Source: an uncultured Oscillospiraceae bacterium (lineage in GTDB: Bacteria > Bacillota > Clostridia > Oscillospirales > Acutalibacteraceae). Taken from it: a stretch of 5,308 bases of DNA. Below, piece by piece: positions 1 to 5,308 of this stretch (within the stretch, counting starts at the first letter, position 1; each line of letters opens with the position of its first letter). The notes under the pieces were generated by a model that saw nothing but the letters and a program-made list of their open reading frames with translations, was not told where the DNA came from and did not search any database. The stretch spans positions 1 to 5,308 of the forward strand of contig UQVI01000123.1 of NCBI GenBank assembly GCA_900544515.1, in the 5' to 3' direction. The position numbers and the translations under genes are program-made.

Positions 1-26
1 CAGCGTCAGATGTGTATAAGAGACAG
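1..26 (+). other. Residual Nextera (Tn5 tagmentation) sequencing adapter
   Basis: Positions 8-26 read AGATGTGTATAAGAGACAG, the 19-base Tn5 mosaic end used in Illumina Nextera kits. The seven bases before it (CAGCGTC) match the Read-1 (i5-side) adapter and not the i7-side one. This is the truncated 3' end of a library adapter left untrimmed at a contig or read end, and not genomic DNA or a resident Tn5. Native sequence should start at about position 27, so what lies upstream of the operon in the genome is unknown. Confidence 0.97.
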
Positions 27-32
27 CCGCCA

Positions 33-61
33 TTGACAGTTAAAGTGAATTGTAATAAAAT
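33..61 (+). promoter_or_regulatory. Sigma-A promoter of the acn-icd-rex cluster
   Basis: A perfect -35 box TTGACA (33-38) is followed by an ideal 17-base spacer and a -10 box TAAAAT (56-61), five of six matches to TATAAT. The start of transcription should fall at about 67-70, giving a leader of roughly 35 bases before the aconitase start codon. The element lies wholly downstream of the adapter remnant, so it is native. A leader this short leaves no room for a riboswitch, so control most likely acts at transcription initiation through the adjacent inverted repeat. Confidence 0.82.
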
Positions 62-65
62 AGAC

Positions 66-86
66 TTTGTTAATTTTATAAACAAA
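66..86. promoter_or_regulatory. Inverted repeat, candidate Rex operator
   Basis: The half-sites TTTGTT (66-71) and AACAAA (81-86) are exact reverse complements, and further matches at 73-74 and 78-79 support a 21-base imperfect palindrome. The core reads TTGTTAA, five bases, TAAACAA (67-85). From memory, clostridial Rex sites follow TTGTTAA-N4-TTAACAA, so the outer TTGTT/AACAA bases agree, but the spacing is one base longer and one inner position differs. It sits between the -10 box and the Shine-Dalgarno site, over the predicted start of transcription, where a bound repressor would block initiation. A rex gene lies in the same cluster, which strengthens the assignment. Binding is inferred. 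Confidence 0.6.
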
Positions 87-104
87 TAGGAGGATTTTTT
101 ATCA

Positions 105-2042
105 ATGGGACTTACTTTAGCACAAAAACTTATTAAATCCCACCTTGTAGAAGGAGAAATGATTGCAGGCACTGAAATCGGTCTGAGAATCGACCAGACT
201 CTTACTCAGGATGCAACAGGCACAATGGCTTATCTTGAATTTGAGGCTATGGGTGTTGACCGCGTTAAGACTGAAAAATCAGTGGCTTATATCGACCACA
301 ACACACTCCAGACCGGCTTTGAGAATGCGGACGATCATCGTTACATACAGAGTGTTACAAAGAAGCACGGCATTTACTTCAGCCGTCCGGGTAACGGAAT
401 CTGCCATCAGGTACATCTTGAAAGATTCGGTATTCCGGGTAAAACCTTAATCGGCTCAGACAGCCACACACCTACAGGCGGCGGTATCGGTATGCTTGCA
501 ATGGGTGCAGGTGGACTGGATGTTGCTGTTGCAATGGGCGGCGGCACATACTACATTCCTATGCCTAAAATGACAAGAATCAACCTTACAGGCTATCTCA
601 AGTCTTGGGTATCCGCTAAGGACGTTATTCTTGAAGTTCTCAGAATTATGAGCGTTAAGGGCGGTGTAGGCAAAATCATTGAATACGGCGGCGAGGGTGT
701 TAAAACACTTTCTGTTCCGGAAAGAGCTACTATCACAAATATGGGTGCTGAGCTCGGTGCCACCACTTCAATCTTCCCATCAGATGAAATCACACTTGCC
801 TTTCTTAAGGCGCAGGGACGTGAAGCTGACTGGACTGAAATTCTGCCTGACGCTGATGCTGAGTATGACGAGGTTATTAACATTGATCTCTGCTCACTCA
901 CACCAATGGCAGCTTGTCCTCATATGCCTGACAGAGTTAAGACCACTGACGAAATCGGTAAAATCAAGGTTGACCAGGTTGCAATCGGATCCTGCACAAA
1001 CTCATCCTATGTTGATATGATGAAGGTTGCTGCTATTCTTAAGGGCAAAACCGTTGACCCATCTGTTTCCCTCTGCATTGCTCCGGGTTCAAAGCAGGTT
1101 CTGAATATGCTCGCACTCAACGGTGCACTTTCAGATATGATTAACGCAGGTGCAAGAATTCTTGAATCAGCCTGCGGTCCATGTATCGGTATGGGTCAGT
1201 CACCAAATTCAGCAGGTGTATCACTCAGAACCTTTAACAGAAACTTTGAGGGACGTTCAGGCACAAAGGATGCAGGCATTTACCTTGTATCACCTGAGGT
1301 TGCAGCAGCATCTGCTCTCACAGGCTATCTTACCGACCCTCGTGAGCTCGGTGACGCGCCTGAAATCACAATGCCTGAGGAATTCATTGTAAACGATAAT
1401 ATGATTGAGGCTCCTGCTTCACCTGAAGAGGCTGACAGCGTTGAGGTACTCAGAGGTCCTAACATCAAGCCTTTCCCTCACACAGAGCCATTGCCTGAAA
1501 GCATCACGGCAAAGGCTGTGCTTAAGGTTGGCGACAACATCACAACTGACCACATTATGCCTGCAGGCGCAAAGATTCTTCCATACCGTTCAAACATTCC
1601 TCACCTTTCACAGTATTGCTTCGGTGTATGTGATGAGACATTCCCTGAGAGAATCAAGGCTGAGGGCAAGGGTATCATCATCGGCGGCTCAAACTACGGT
1701 CAGGGCTCATCAAGAGAGCATGCTGCTCTTGTTCCGCTCTACTTAGGTGTTAAGGCTGTTATTACTAAATCCTTTGCAAGAATTCACGTTGCTAACCTTG
1801 TTAATGCAGGTATTCTCCCATTCACATTTATGAATGAAGCAGACTACGATAAAATTGACCAGATGGATGAGCTTGCTCTCCCTGACATCAAGGACTGCAT
1901 TGAAAACAAACAGCAGATTGTTCTTAAGAATATAACAAAGGGTGAAGAGTATGAGCTTGATTCCTCTCACCTTTCAGACCGTCAGAGAGCTATGCTCGCT
2001 TGCGGCGGACTTCTTGACTACACAAGAGAAATGAATAAATAA
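105..2042 (+). CDS. acn: Aconitate hydratase, short Aquifex-type
   Basis: Cytoplasmic [4Fe-4S] enzyme that isomerises citrate to isocitrate via cis-aconitate. At 645 residues it fits the short aconitase subfamily (about 640-660) and not the roughly 900-residue AcnA/AcnB forms. The N-terminal catalytic part (about 1-410) carries DHN at 64-66, SDSHTP at 118-123, and the three cluster cysteines: C297 in GSCTNS, and C357 and C360 in ACGPC. The C-terminal swivel domain (about 465-645) has the GDNITTDHIMPAG segment near 477-489 and the substrate-binding YGQGSSREH segment near 531-539. Start choice: AGGAGG at 88-93, 11 bases before the ATG. First gene of the cluster, 65 bases before the isocitrate dehydrogenase, which takes its product. 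It appears complete and intact. The labile iron-sulfur cluster makes activity oxygen-sensitive, as in the family. Confidence 0.96.
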   Translation: MGLTLAQKLIKSHLVEGEMIAGTEIGLRIDQTLTQDATGTMAYLEFEAMGVDRVKTEKSVAYIDHNTLQTGFENADDHRYIQSVTKKHGIYFSRPGNGICHQVHLERFGIPGKTLIGSDSHTPTGGGIGMLAMGAGGLDVAVAMGGGTYYIPMPKMTRINLTGYLKSWVSAKDVILEVLRIMSVKGGVGKIIEYGGEGVKTLSVPERATITNMGAELGATTSIFPSDEITLAFLKAQGREADWTEILPDADAEYDEVINIDLCSLTPMAACPHMPDRVKTTDEIGKIKVDQVAIGSCTNSSYVDMMKVAAILKGKTVDPSVSLCIAPGSKQVLNMLALNGALSDMINAGARILESACGPCIGMGQSPNSAGVSLRTFNRNFEGRSGTKDAGIYLVSPEVAAASALTGYLTDPRELGDAPEITMPEEFIVNDNMIEAPASPEEADSVEVLRGPNIKPFPHTEPLPESITAKAVLKVGDNITTDHIMPAGAKILPYRSNIPHLSQYCFGVCDETFPERIKAEGKGIIIGGSNYGQGSSREHAALVPLYLGVKAVITKSFARIHVANLVNAGILPFTFMNEADYDKIDQMDELALPDIKDCIENKQQIVLKNITKGEEYELDSSHLSDRQRAMLACGGLLDYTREMNK

Positions 2043-2051
2043 TTCCCATAC

Positions 2052-2075
2052 GGCAGGAGAATCCCCTCCCCTGTC
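2052..2075 (+). other. Intercistronic hairpin between acn and icd
   Basis: In the 65-base gap, GGCA (2052-2055) can pair with TGTC (2072-2075, one G-U pair). GGAG (2056-2059) can pair with CTCC (2066-2069), leaving a six-base loop and a two-base bulge. No T-run follows, so it is not an intrinsic terminator. It could affect mRNA processing, stability or relative expression of the two enzymes, but the sequence alone does not show a role. The icd Shine-Dalgarno site lies 17 bases further on and stays unpaired in this fold. Confidence 0.4.
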
Positions 2076-2107
2076 ATATAAATAAACGAACAAGGAGATA
2101 CATATTA

Positions 2108-3283
2108 ATGGCTGACGAAAAGCAGATTATTGACGAAGCTGTTGAAAAATTCCGTTCACTTATGGAAGCACAGCTTGCACGTGCAAAAAAAATTAAAGAG
2201 GACAAGGATTTCACTGACTATGATGCGCTTGATACAATCGTTATCGGTATCTGCGGCGGTGACGGTATCGGTCCTGTAATCACAAAGGAAAGTGAAAGAG
2301 TTCTTGCATTCTTACTTAAGGATGAGGTTGCAAGAGGTAAGGTTACTTTCAAGGAGATTGACGGCCTTACAATCGAAAACCGTGCTGCCTGCAACAAGGC
2401 AATCCCTGACGACGTGCTTGAGGAACTCAAATCCTGCCACGTTATTCTGAAAGGCCCTACAACGACCCCAAGAGCAGGCGACCCATGGCCAAACGTTGAA
2501 TCAGCAAACGTTGCTATGAGAAAGGCACTTGACCTCTTCGCAAATATGAGACCTGTAAAGGTGCCTGAGGAGGGCATCGACTGGACCTTCTTCAGAGAAA
2601 ATACTGAGGGTGGCTACGCTGTAGGCTCTCACGGTGTAAACATTACAGATGACCTTGCAGTTGACTTTACTGTTGCAACACAGGAGGGCTGTGAAAGAAT
2701 TGCACGTCTTGCTTATGAGTATGCAAAGAAAAACAACAAGGGCAAGGTTTCAATTATTACAAAAGCAAATATCATCAAGACAACTGACGGCAAATTCCTT
2801 AAGACCGCTCAGAAAATCGGTGAGGAATATCCGGATATCATAACGGACGACTGGTATGTTGACATCACAACAGCTAAGCTTATCGACCCAATGAGAAGAA
2901 AAGATTTCAAGGTATTTGTTCTTCCTAACCTTTATGGTGATATCATTACTGACGAAGCTGCTGAATTTCAGGGCGGCGTAGGAACTGCCGGCTCAGCAAA
3001 CATCGGTAAAAAATATGCAATGTTCGAGGCAATTCACGGCTCAGCTCCTCGTATGATAAAGGAAGGCAGAGGTCAGTATGCTGATCCTTGTTCAATGCTT
3101 CGTGCATCTGTTATGCTCCTTTCACACATCGGTTATCAGAAGGAGGCTGACGCTCTTGAGGCTGCACTCGACAAGTGTATGTTTGAGGAGAAGAAGCTTA
3201 CAATAACAGGCAGAGACACAGGCTGTACCTGCAGTGAATTCGGTGACTATGTAATGGAAACCATCACCGAAATGACAAAATAA
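2108..3283 (+). CDS. icd: Isocitrate dehydrogenase (beta-decarboxylating family)
   Basis: Oxidatively decarboxylates isocitrate to 2-oxoglutarate and CO2 with NAD(P)+. The 391-residue protein has a charged helical N-terminus (about 1-38), then the family opening GGDGIGP (50-56). The substrate loop carries S132, N134 and R138, the SxNxxxR pattern typical of isocitrate dehydrogenases, followed by R148, the RENTEGGY segment (R163, Y170) and K219. Metal-binding aspartates are D252, D278 and D282; HGSAP at 310-314 begins the cofactor pocket. The two residues after it are R315 and M316, not the Lys-Tyr of E. coli NADP-type enzyme or the Asp-Ile of common NAD-type enzymes, so cofactor preference is open. 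Start supported by AGGAG at 2093-2097, 10 bases upstream. Placement directly after aconitase argues against isopropylmalate or homoisocitrate dehydrogenase. Confidence 0.9.
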   Translation: MADEKQIIDEAVEKFRSLMEAQLARAKKIKEDKDFTDYDALDTIVIGICGGDGIGPVITKESERVLAFLLKDEVARGKVTFKEIDGLTIENRAACNKAIPDDVLEELKSCHVILKGPTTTPRAGDPWPNVESANVAMRKALDLFANMRPVKVPEEGIDWTFFRENTEGGYAVGSHGVNITDDLAVDFTVATQEGCERIARLAYEYAKKNNKGKVSIITKANIIKTTDGKFLKTAQKIGEEYPDIITDDWYVDITTAKLIDPMRRKDFKVFVLPNLYGDIITDEAAEFQGGVGTAGSANIGKKYAMFEAIHGSAPRMIKEGRGQYADPCSMLRASVMLLSHIGYQKEADALEAALDKCMFEEKKLTITGRDTGCTCSEFGDYVMETITEMTK

Positions 3284-3304
3284 TGATCAGAGAGGGAAAA
3301 TAAA

Positions 3305-3955
3305 ATGTCGCCTAAGGAAGATATTTCAATATCCGTTATCAAACGGCTTCCCCGTTATTATCGTTTTCTGCAGTCTCTGAAAGAAAACGGGATTGTTCGT
3401 ATAAGCTCCAAAGAGCTTGCAGCACGAATGGGATTAACGGCGTCACAGATCAGGCATGATTTTAACTGCTTCGGCGGTTTCGGTCAGCAGGGATACGGAT
3501 ATAATGTACCCGAGCTTCACAGCAAAATCGGTGAAATTCTTTGCGTAAACAAGGAAATAAAGACCATTCTTATCGGTGCAGGTAATCTGGGAAAGGCTGT
3601 TACAAACAAGCTTTTCAATAAAAAAAGCGGTTTCAAGTTGATTGGTATTTTCGATAAAAATGAGGCTCTTTGCGGAAATATGATTAAGGGTATACCTGTA
3701 AGACACATAAATTATATTGAAAATTTCTGCATTGATAATGAGCCTGTTTGTGCAGTCACCTGTATTCCGTCAAATGATATGAGCGAAATTACGGATTTGC
3801 TTGTAAAGGTCGGTATCAAAAGCTTCTGGAACTTTTCAAATTTTGACATTGCTATGGTGCATCCTGATGTGCTTGTCGAAAATGTACATCTTACGGACAG
3901 CCTTATGACTCTTGGATATCTGACAAACACAACCTTTGAGGAAACGGAGGAATAA
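3305..3955 (+). CDS. rex: Redox-sensing transcriptional repressor Rex
   Basis: Homodimeric DNA-binding repressor that reads the NADH/NAD+ ratio; in the family, NADH binding releases it from operators. Its 216 residues match the usual length (about 210-220). The N-terminal winged helix (about 8-75) contains RLPRYYRFL (14-22), ISSKELA (33-39), recognition-helix segment TASQIRHDF (45-53) and the signature GGFGQQGYGYNV (57-68). The Rossmann domain has GAGNLG at 91-96 and an acidic D117 after the second strand, as in NAD(H)-selective proteins. The C-terminal ENVHLTDSLMTLGYL (192-206) is the family's conserved end. Start: AGAGGG at 3291-3296, eight bases before the ATG. It lies 21 bases after icd, so it is probably co-transcribed. 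Small departures from common Rex sequences: Cys55 beside the recognition helix, and WNFSNFD (175-181) where WNFAPVD is usual. Confidence 0.95.
   Translation: MSPKEDISISVIKRLPRYYRFLQSLKENGIVRISSKELAARMGLTASQIRHDFNCFGGFGQQGYGYNVPELHSKIGEILCVNKEIKTILIGAGNLGKAVTNKLFNKKSGFKLIGIFDKNEALCGNMIKGIPVRHINYIENFCIDNEPVCAVTCIPSNDMSEITDLLVKVGIKSFWNFSNFDIAMVHPDVLVENVHLTDSLMTLGYLTNTTFEETEE
3946..3950 (+). promoter_or_regulatory. Ribosome binding site supporting the TTG start at 3958
   Basis: GGAGG lies inside the last codons of rex, seven bases before TTG at 3958. This is optimal spacing and decides the start of the next gene, which has no in-frame ATG until its Met147 codon. Because the site sits within the translated end of rex, ribosomes finishing rex are well placed to re-initiate, which suggests translational coupling. 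Confidence 0.75.
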
Positions 3956-3957
3956 CC

Positions 3958-4644
3958 TTGCAGCTAATCAGTACAAAGGAAATTGTTGATATAGTAAAAT
4001 ACAGCGATGATTCCGTTATACTTGTTGAAAAAATTCCTCTTACGAATCCCAATCAGTACAAGGTCCAGTATTCAGTAGTTGATTTTAAAAACAAGAGTAT
4101 AGACGTATCCACCAAAAGTGCTTATCTCTTAAAAAAATTCGGTGCCAACTTCAAGCGGATAAGTGAAATTATACCGAACTTCGTTCAGTGTGAGGCAGCA
4201 GTGCTTTACGACAGGCGTGTGCTCGCTATCTACCCTAACGGTGAAGCCGGCATATTTGACCGTGAAGGCGAGCTTGACTGGAGCGGCTCATTTGACTATC
4301 ACGAAAAGCCTGTAAAATGTCTGTCACTTGAGGGAAAATATTTCTGGAGTGTGTGTCCGGAGGAAAACTGTGTTATCCGCTATTCCTGCCAGAATATGAA
4401 GGTTGATTTGCGTATCGGCGGTAAGGATGCAAAAACCTTTATAAACCCTACATATATCTGTTATGATGACGGTGATTTCTATGTCTGCTGTGATAATAAC
4501 AAGGTCCGCAGAATCGATGGCAGCAACTACACGGTTTCCGATTACATAAACTTTAATAATATGGTTAAGCGTTTTTACAAATACGGTCCTTATTCCATTG
4601 CTGTAATGGCAGATGGCACATATGTAATGAAAAATAATGAATAA
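3958..4644 (+). CDS. Uncharacterised Cys-rich protein with propeller-like repeats
   Basis: I do not recognise a family. The 228-residue product has no signal peptide or membrane segment, so it is probably cytoplasmic. It is strand-rich, with a recurring unit of about 42-46 residues in which hydrophobic strands flank a turn: about 80-109 (ending FDREGELDWS), 121-155, 167-198 (containing RRIDGSNY) and 211-225 (ending ADGTYVM). A more divergent copy may occupy 9-62. This resembles WD40/NHL-type beta-propeller blades, but about five blades would be few for a closed propeller. It has eight cysteines: 78, 121, 133, 138, 144, 168 and the pair 177-178. It begins at TTG two bases after the rex stop, with GGAGG at 3946-3950, and ends just before the operon terminator. 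The tight link to rex suggests a related or housekeeping accessory role, but no function can be assigned. Confidence 0.78.
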   Translation: MQLISTKEIVDIVKYSDDSVILVEKIPLTNPNQYKVQYSVVDFKNKSIDVSTKSAYLLKKFGANFKRISEIIPNFVQCEAAVLYDRRVLAIYPNGEAGIFDREGELDWSGSFDYHEKPVKCLSLEGKYFWSVCPEENCVIRYSCQNMKVDLRIGGKDAKTFINPTYICYDDGDFYVCCDNNKVRRIDGSNYTVSDYINFNNMVKRFYKYGPYSIAVMADGTYVMKNNE

Positions 4645-4645
4645 T

Positions 4646-4687
4646 AAAAAGAGATGTCAGAAATCTAAGTTTCCGGCATCTCTTTTT
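4646..4687. terminator. Bidirectional intrinsic terminator between convergent genes
   Basis: The arms 4646-4663 and 4670-4687 form an 18-pair stem with one G-T wobble (4657/4676) and one mismatch (4659/4674), closed by a six-base loop TCTAAG. The stem begins with five A and ends with five T, giving a U-run downstream on either strand. It starts one base after the stop codon of the plus-strand cluster and lies nine bases past the end of lepB on the minus strand, so it should terminate both. On the minus strand the wobble and the mismatch swap places, leaving a stem of equal strength. Confidence 0.9.
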
Positions 4688-4696
4688 CTATGCTTG

Positions 4697-5266
4697 CTAT
4701 TCTATTTTACCTATACTTGGATAATACCTGAACATAACCTTACCAAGTATTTTATCCTTGCTTACGAATGGATTGTTCCAGAAGCGTGAATCCTTACTGC
4801 TGTTTCTGTTATCACCCAGCATAAAATAACTGTTTTCAGGGACAACATACGGACCAAAATTCCCCTCAGGAACACATGCAGTCACAAAGCTGTCATCAAG
4901 CTGTACTGTTTCGCCATTCACTTTTGTGACATACACAACTCCATTGACAATCTCAACCGTTTCGCCAGGCAGACCGATCACTCTTTTAACAAAAATCTGC
5001 TCTTCATCATCAGGAAAATTAAAGATAACCACATCATATCTTTCAGGATCATCCTTATTGTAAGCAAGGCGACTGGCAATGATTCTGTCCTTTTCCTGAA
5101 TCGTATTGAGCATTGAACCTGTGGGCACAACAGCATTTGCAAAAACATAGGTTCTCAGCAGCAATGCAGCAATAACAGCAAGCACCACCGGTACGATAAA
5201 GGTGATTATATCACGCAGTAAAGTTTTTGGTTCTTTTTCACTTGTTTCTTTTTGATTATTAGACAT
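4697..5266 (-). CDS. lepB: Signal peptidase I
   Basis: Membrane-anchored serine protease that removes signal peptides from exported proteins on the outer face of the cytoplasmic membrane. The 189-residue length is typical of Gram-positive type I enzymes. A short charged cytoplasmic N-terminus (1-18) precedes one membrane segment (about 19-38). Catalytic Ser51 lies in PTGSM (48-52), catalytic Lys94 in KRVIGLPGE (94-102), and the conserved GDNRNSSKDSR box spans 151-161, so the Ser/Lys dyad is intact. The residues after the serine read SMLNT where SMEPT or SMxPT is common. Start: on the minus strand GGAGA (5278-5274) lies seven bases before the ATG. An overlapping ATG seven bases upstream is out of frame. 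It converges on the rex cluster, has its own promoter, and shows no evident link to the TCA genes. Confidence 0.95.
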   Translation of the reverse strand: MSNNQKETSEKEPKTLLRDIITFIVPVVLAVIAALLLRTYVFANAVVPTGSMLNTIQEKDRIIASRLAYNKDDPERYDVVIFNFPDDEEQIFVKRVIGLPGETVEIVNGVVYVTKVNGETVQLDDSFVTACVPEGNFGPYVVPENSYFMLGDNRNSSKDSRFWNNPFVSKDKILGKVMFRYYPSIGKIE

Positions 5267-5293
5267 ATCCCATTCTCCGATTATTTTTTTAAT

Positions 5294-5302
5294 ATTATAG
5301 CA
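5294..5302 (-). promoter_or_regulatory. Extended -10 promoter element of lepB
   Basis: On the minus strand positions 5302-5294 read TGCTATAAT, a perfect extended -10 (TGn plus TATAAT). The predicted start of transcription is near 5287, leaving a leader of about 20 bases before the lepB ATG at 5266. The -35 box would lie beyond the right edge of the window, so it cannot be judged. The remaining bases to 5308 are AT-rich with no further feature seen. Confidence 0.72.
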
Positions 5303-5308
5303 TATAAT

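Noticed and set aside
8..26. Tn5 mosaic end read as a sign of a resident transposon
   Set aside because: It is joined to the synthetic Read-1 adapter bases CAGCGTC at the very edge of the sequence, with no transposase or second end. A library artefact explains it fully.
62..104. Riboswitch or leader peptide ahead of acn
   Set aside because: Only about 35 bases separate the predicted transcription start from the ATG, too short for a known riboswitch, and no small frame with its own ribosome site is visible.
593..901. Minus-strand open frame of 102 codons opposite acn
   Set aside because: It is antisense to conserved aconitase sequence, with a Ser-rich product and no recognisable motif.
1743..1970. 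Minus-strand open frame within the end of acn (75 codons)
   Set aside because: It lies inside the well-conserved swivel domain of aconitase and I saw no family similarity in its product. It is a shadow of the real gene.
2218..2577. Minus-strand open frame of 119 codons opposite icd
   Set aside because: It covers the conserved GDGIGP to SxNxxxR part of isocitrate dehydrogenase and its translation is low-complexity Ser/Ala/Pro-rich. Antisense shadow.
3284..3304. A separate promoter for rex in the icd-rex gap
   Set aside because: The gap is 21 bases and holds only the rex ribosome binding site. A promoter hidden within icd coding sequence cannot be excluded, but I see no clear -35/-10 pair.

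Overview
This looks like low-to-moderate-GC DNA from an anaerobic clostridium-like Firmicute (Bacillota). The case rests on strong AGGAGG-type ribosome binding sites, consensus sigma-A promoter elements, a short 'Aquifex-type' aconitase, an isocitrate dehydrogenase with sequence features I associate with gut Clostridia (Oscillospirales/Lachnospirales), and a clear Rex redox repressor. No marker gene fixes the genus. The first 26 bases are not biological: they are the 3' end of the Illumina Nextera Read-1 adapter including the Tn5 mosaic end. The window therefore begins at an untrimmed read or contig end of a tagmentation library.

Layout. Positions 27-104 hold a compact control region: a near-perfect sigma-A promoter (33-61), an inverted repeat resembling a Rex operator (66-86) at the expected transcription start, then a strong Shine-Dalgarno site. 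A plus-strand cluster follows: aconitase (105-2042), isocitrate dehydrogenase (2108-3283), the repressor Rex (3305-3955), and an unrecognised cysteine-rich, propeller-like protein (3958-4644) that starts at TTG two bases after the rex stop. The cluster ends in a long hairpin (4646-4687) with T-runs on both strands, shared with the convergent lepB. Signal peptidase I (lepB, 5266-4697, minus strand) has its own extended -10 element at the right edge of the window.

How it fits together. Aconitase and isocitrate dehydrogenase convert citrate to 2-oxoglutarate and make one reduced pyridine nucleotide. In a fermenting anaerobe this oxidative half-branch mainly supplies 2-oxoglutarate for glutamate. 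Rex senses the NADH/NAD+ ratio and in its family represses when NADH is low. With a Rex-like site at the cluster promoter and no evident separate promoter for rex, the simplest reading is a redox-gated, self-regulated operon. The fourth gene is translationally close-coupled to rex and is the least understood part. lepB is a convergent housekeeping neighbour with no evident functional link. There is no gene-free stretch over 300 bases, and I saw no tRNA, rRNA, CRISPR array, insertion sequence or prophage gene.
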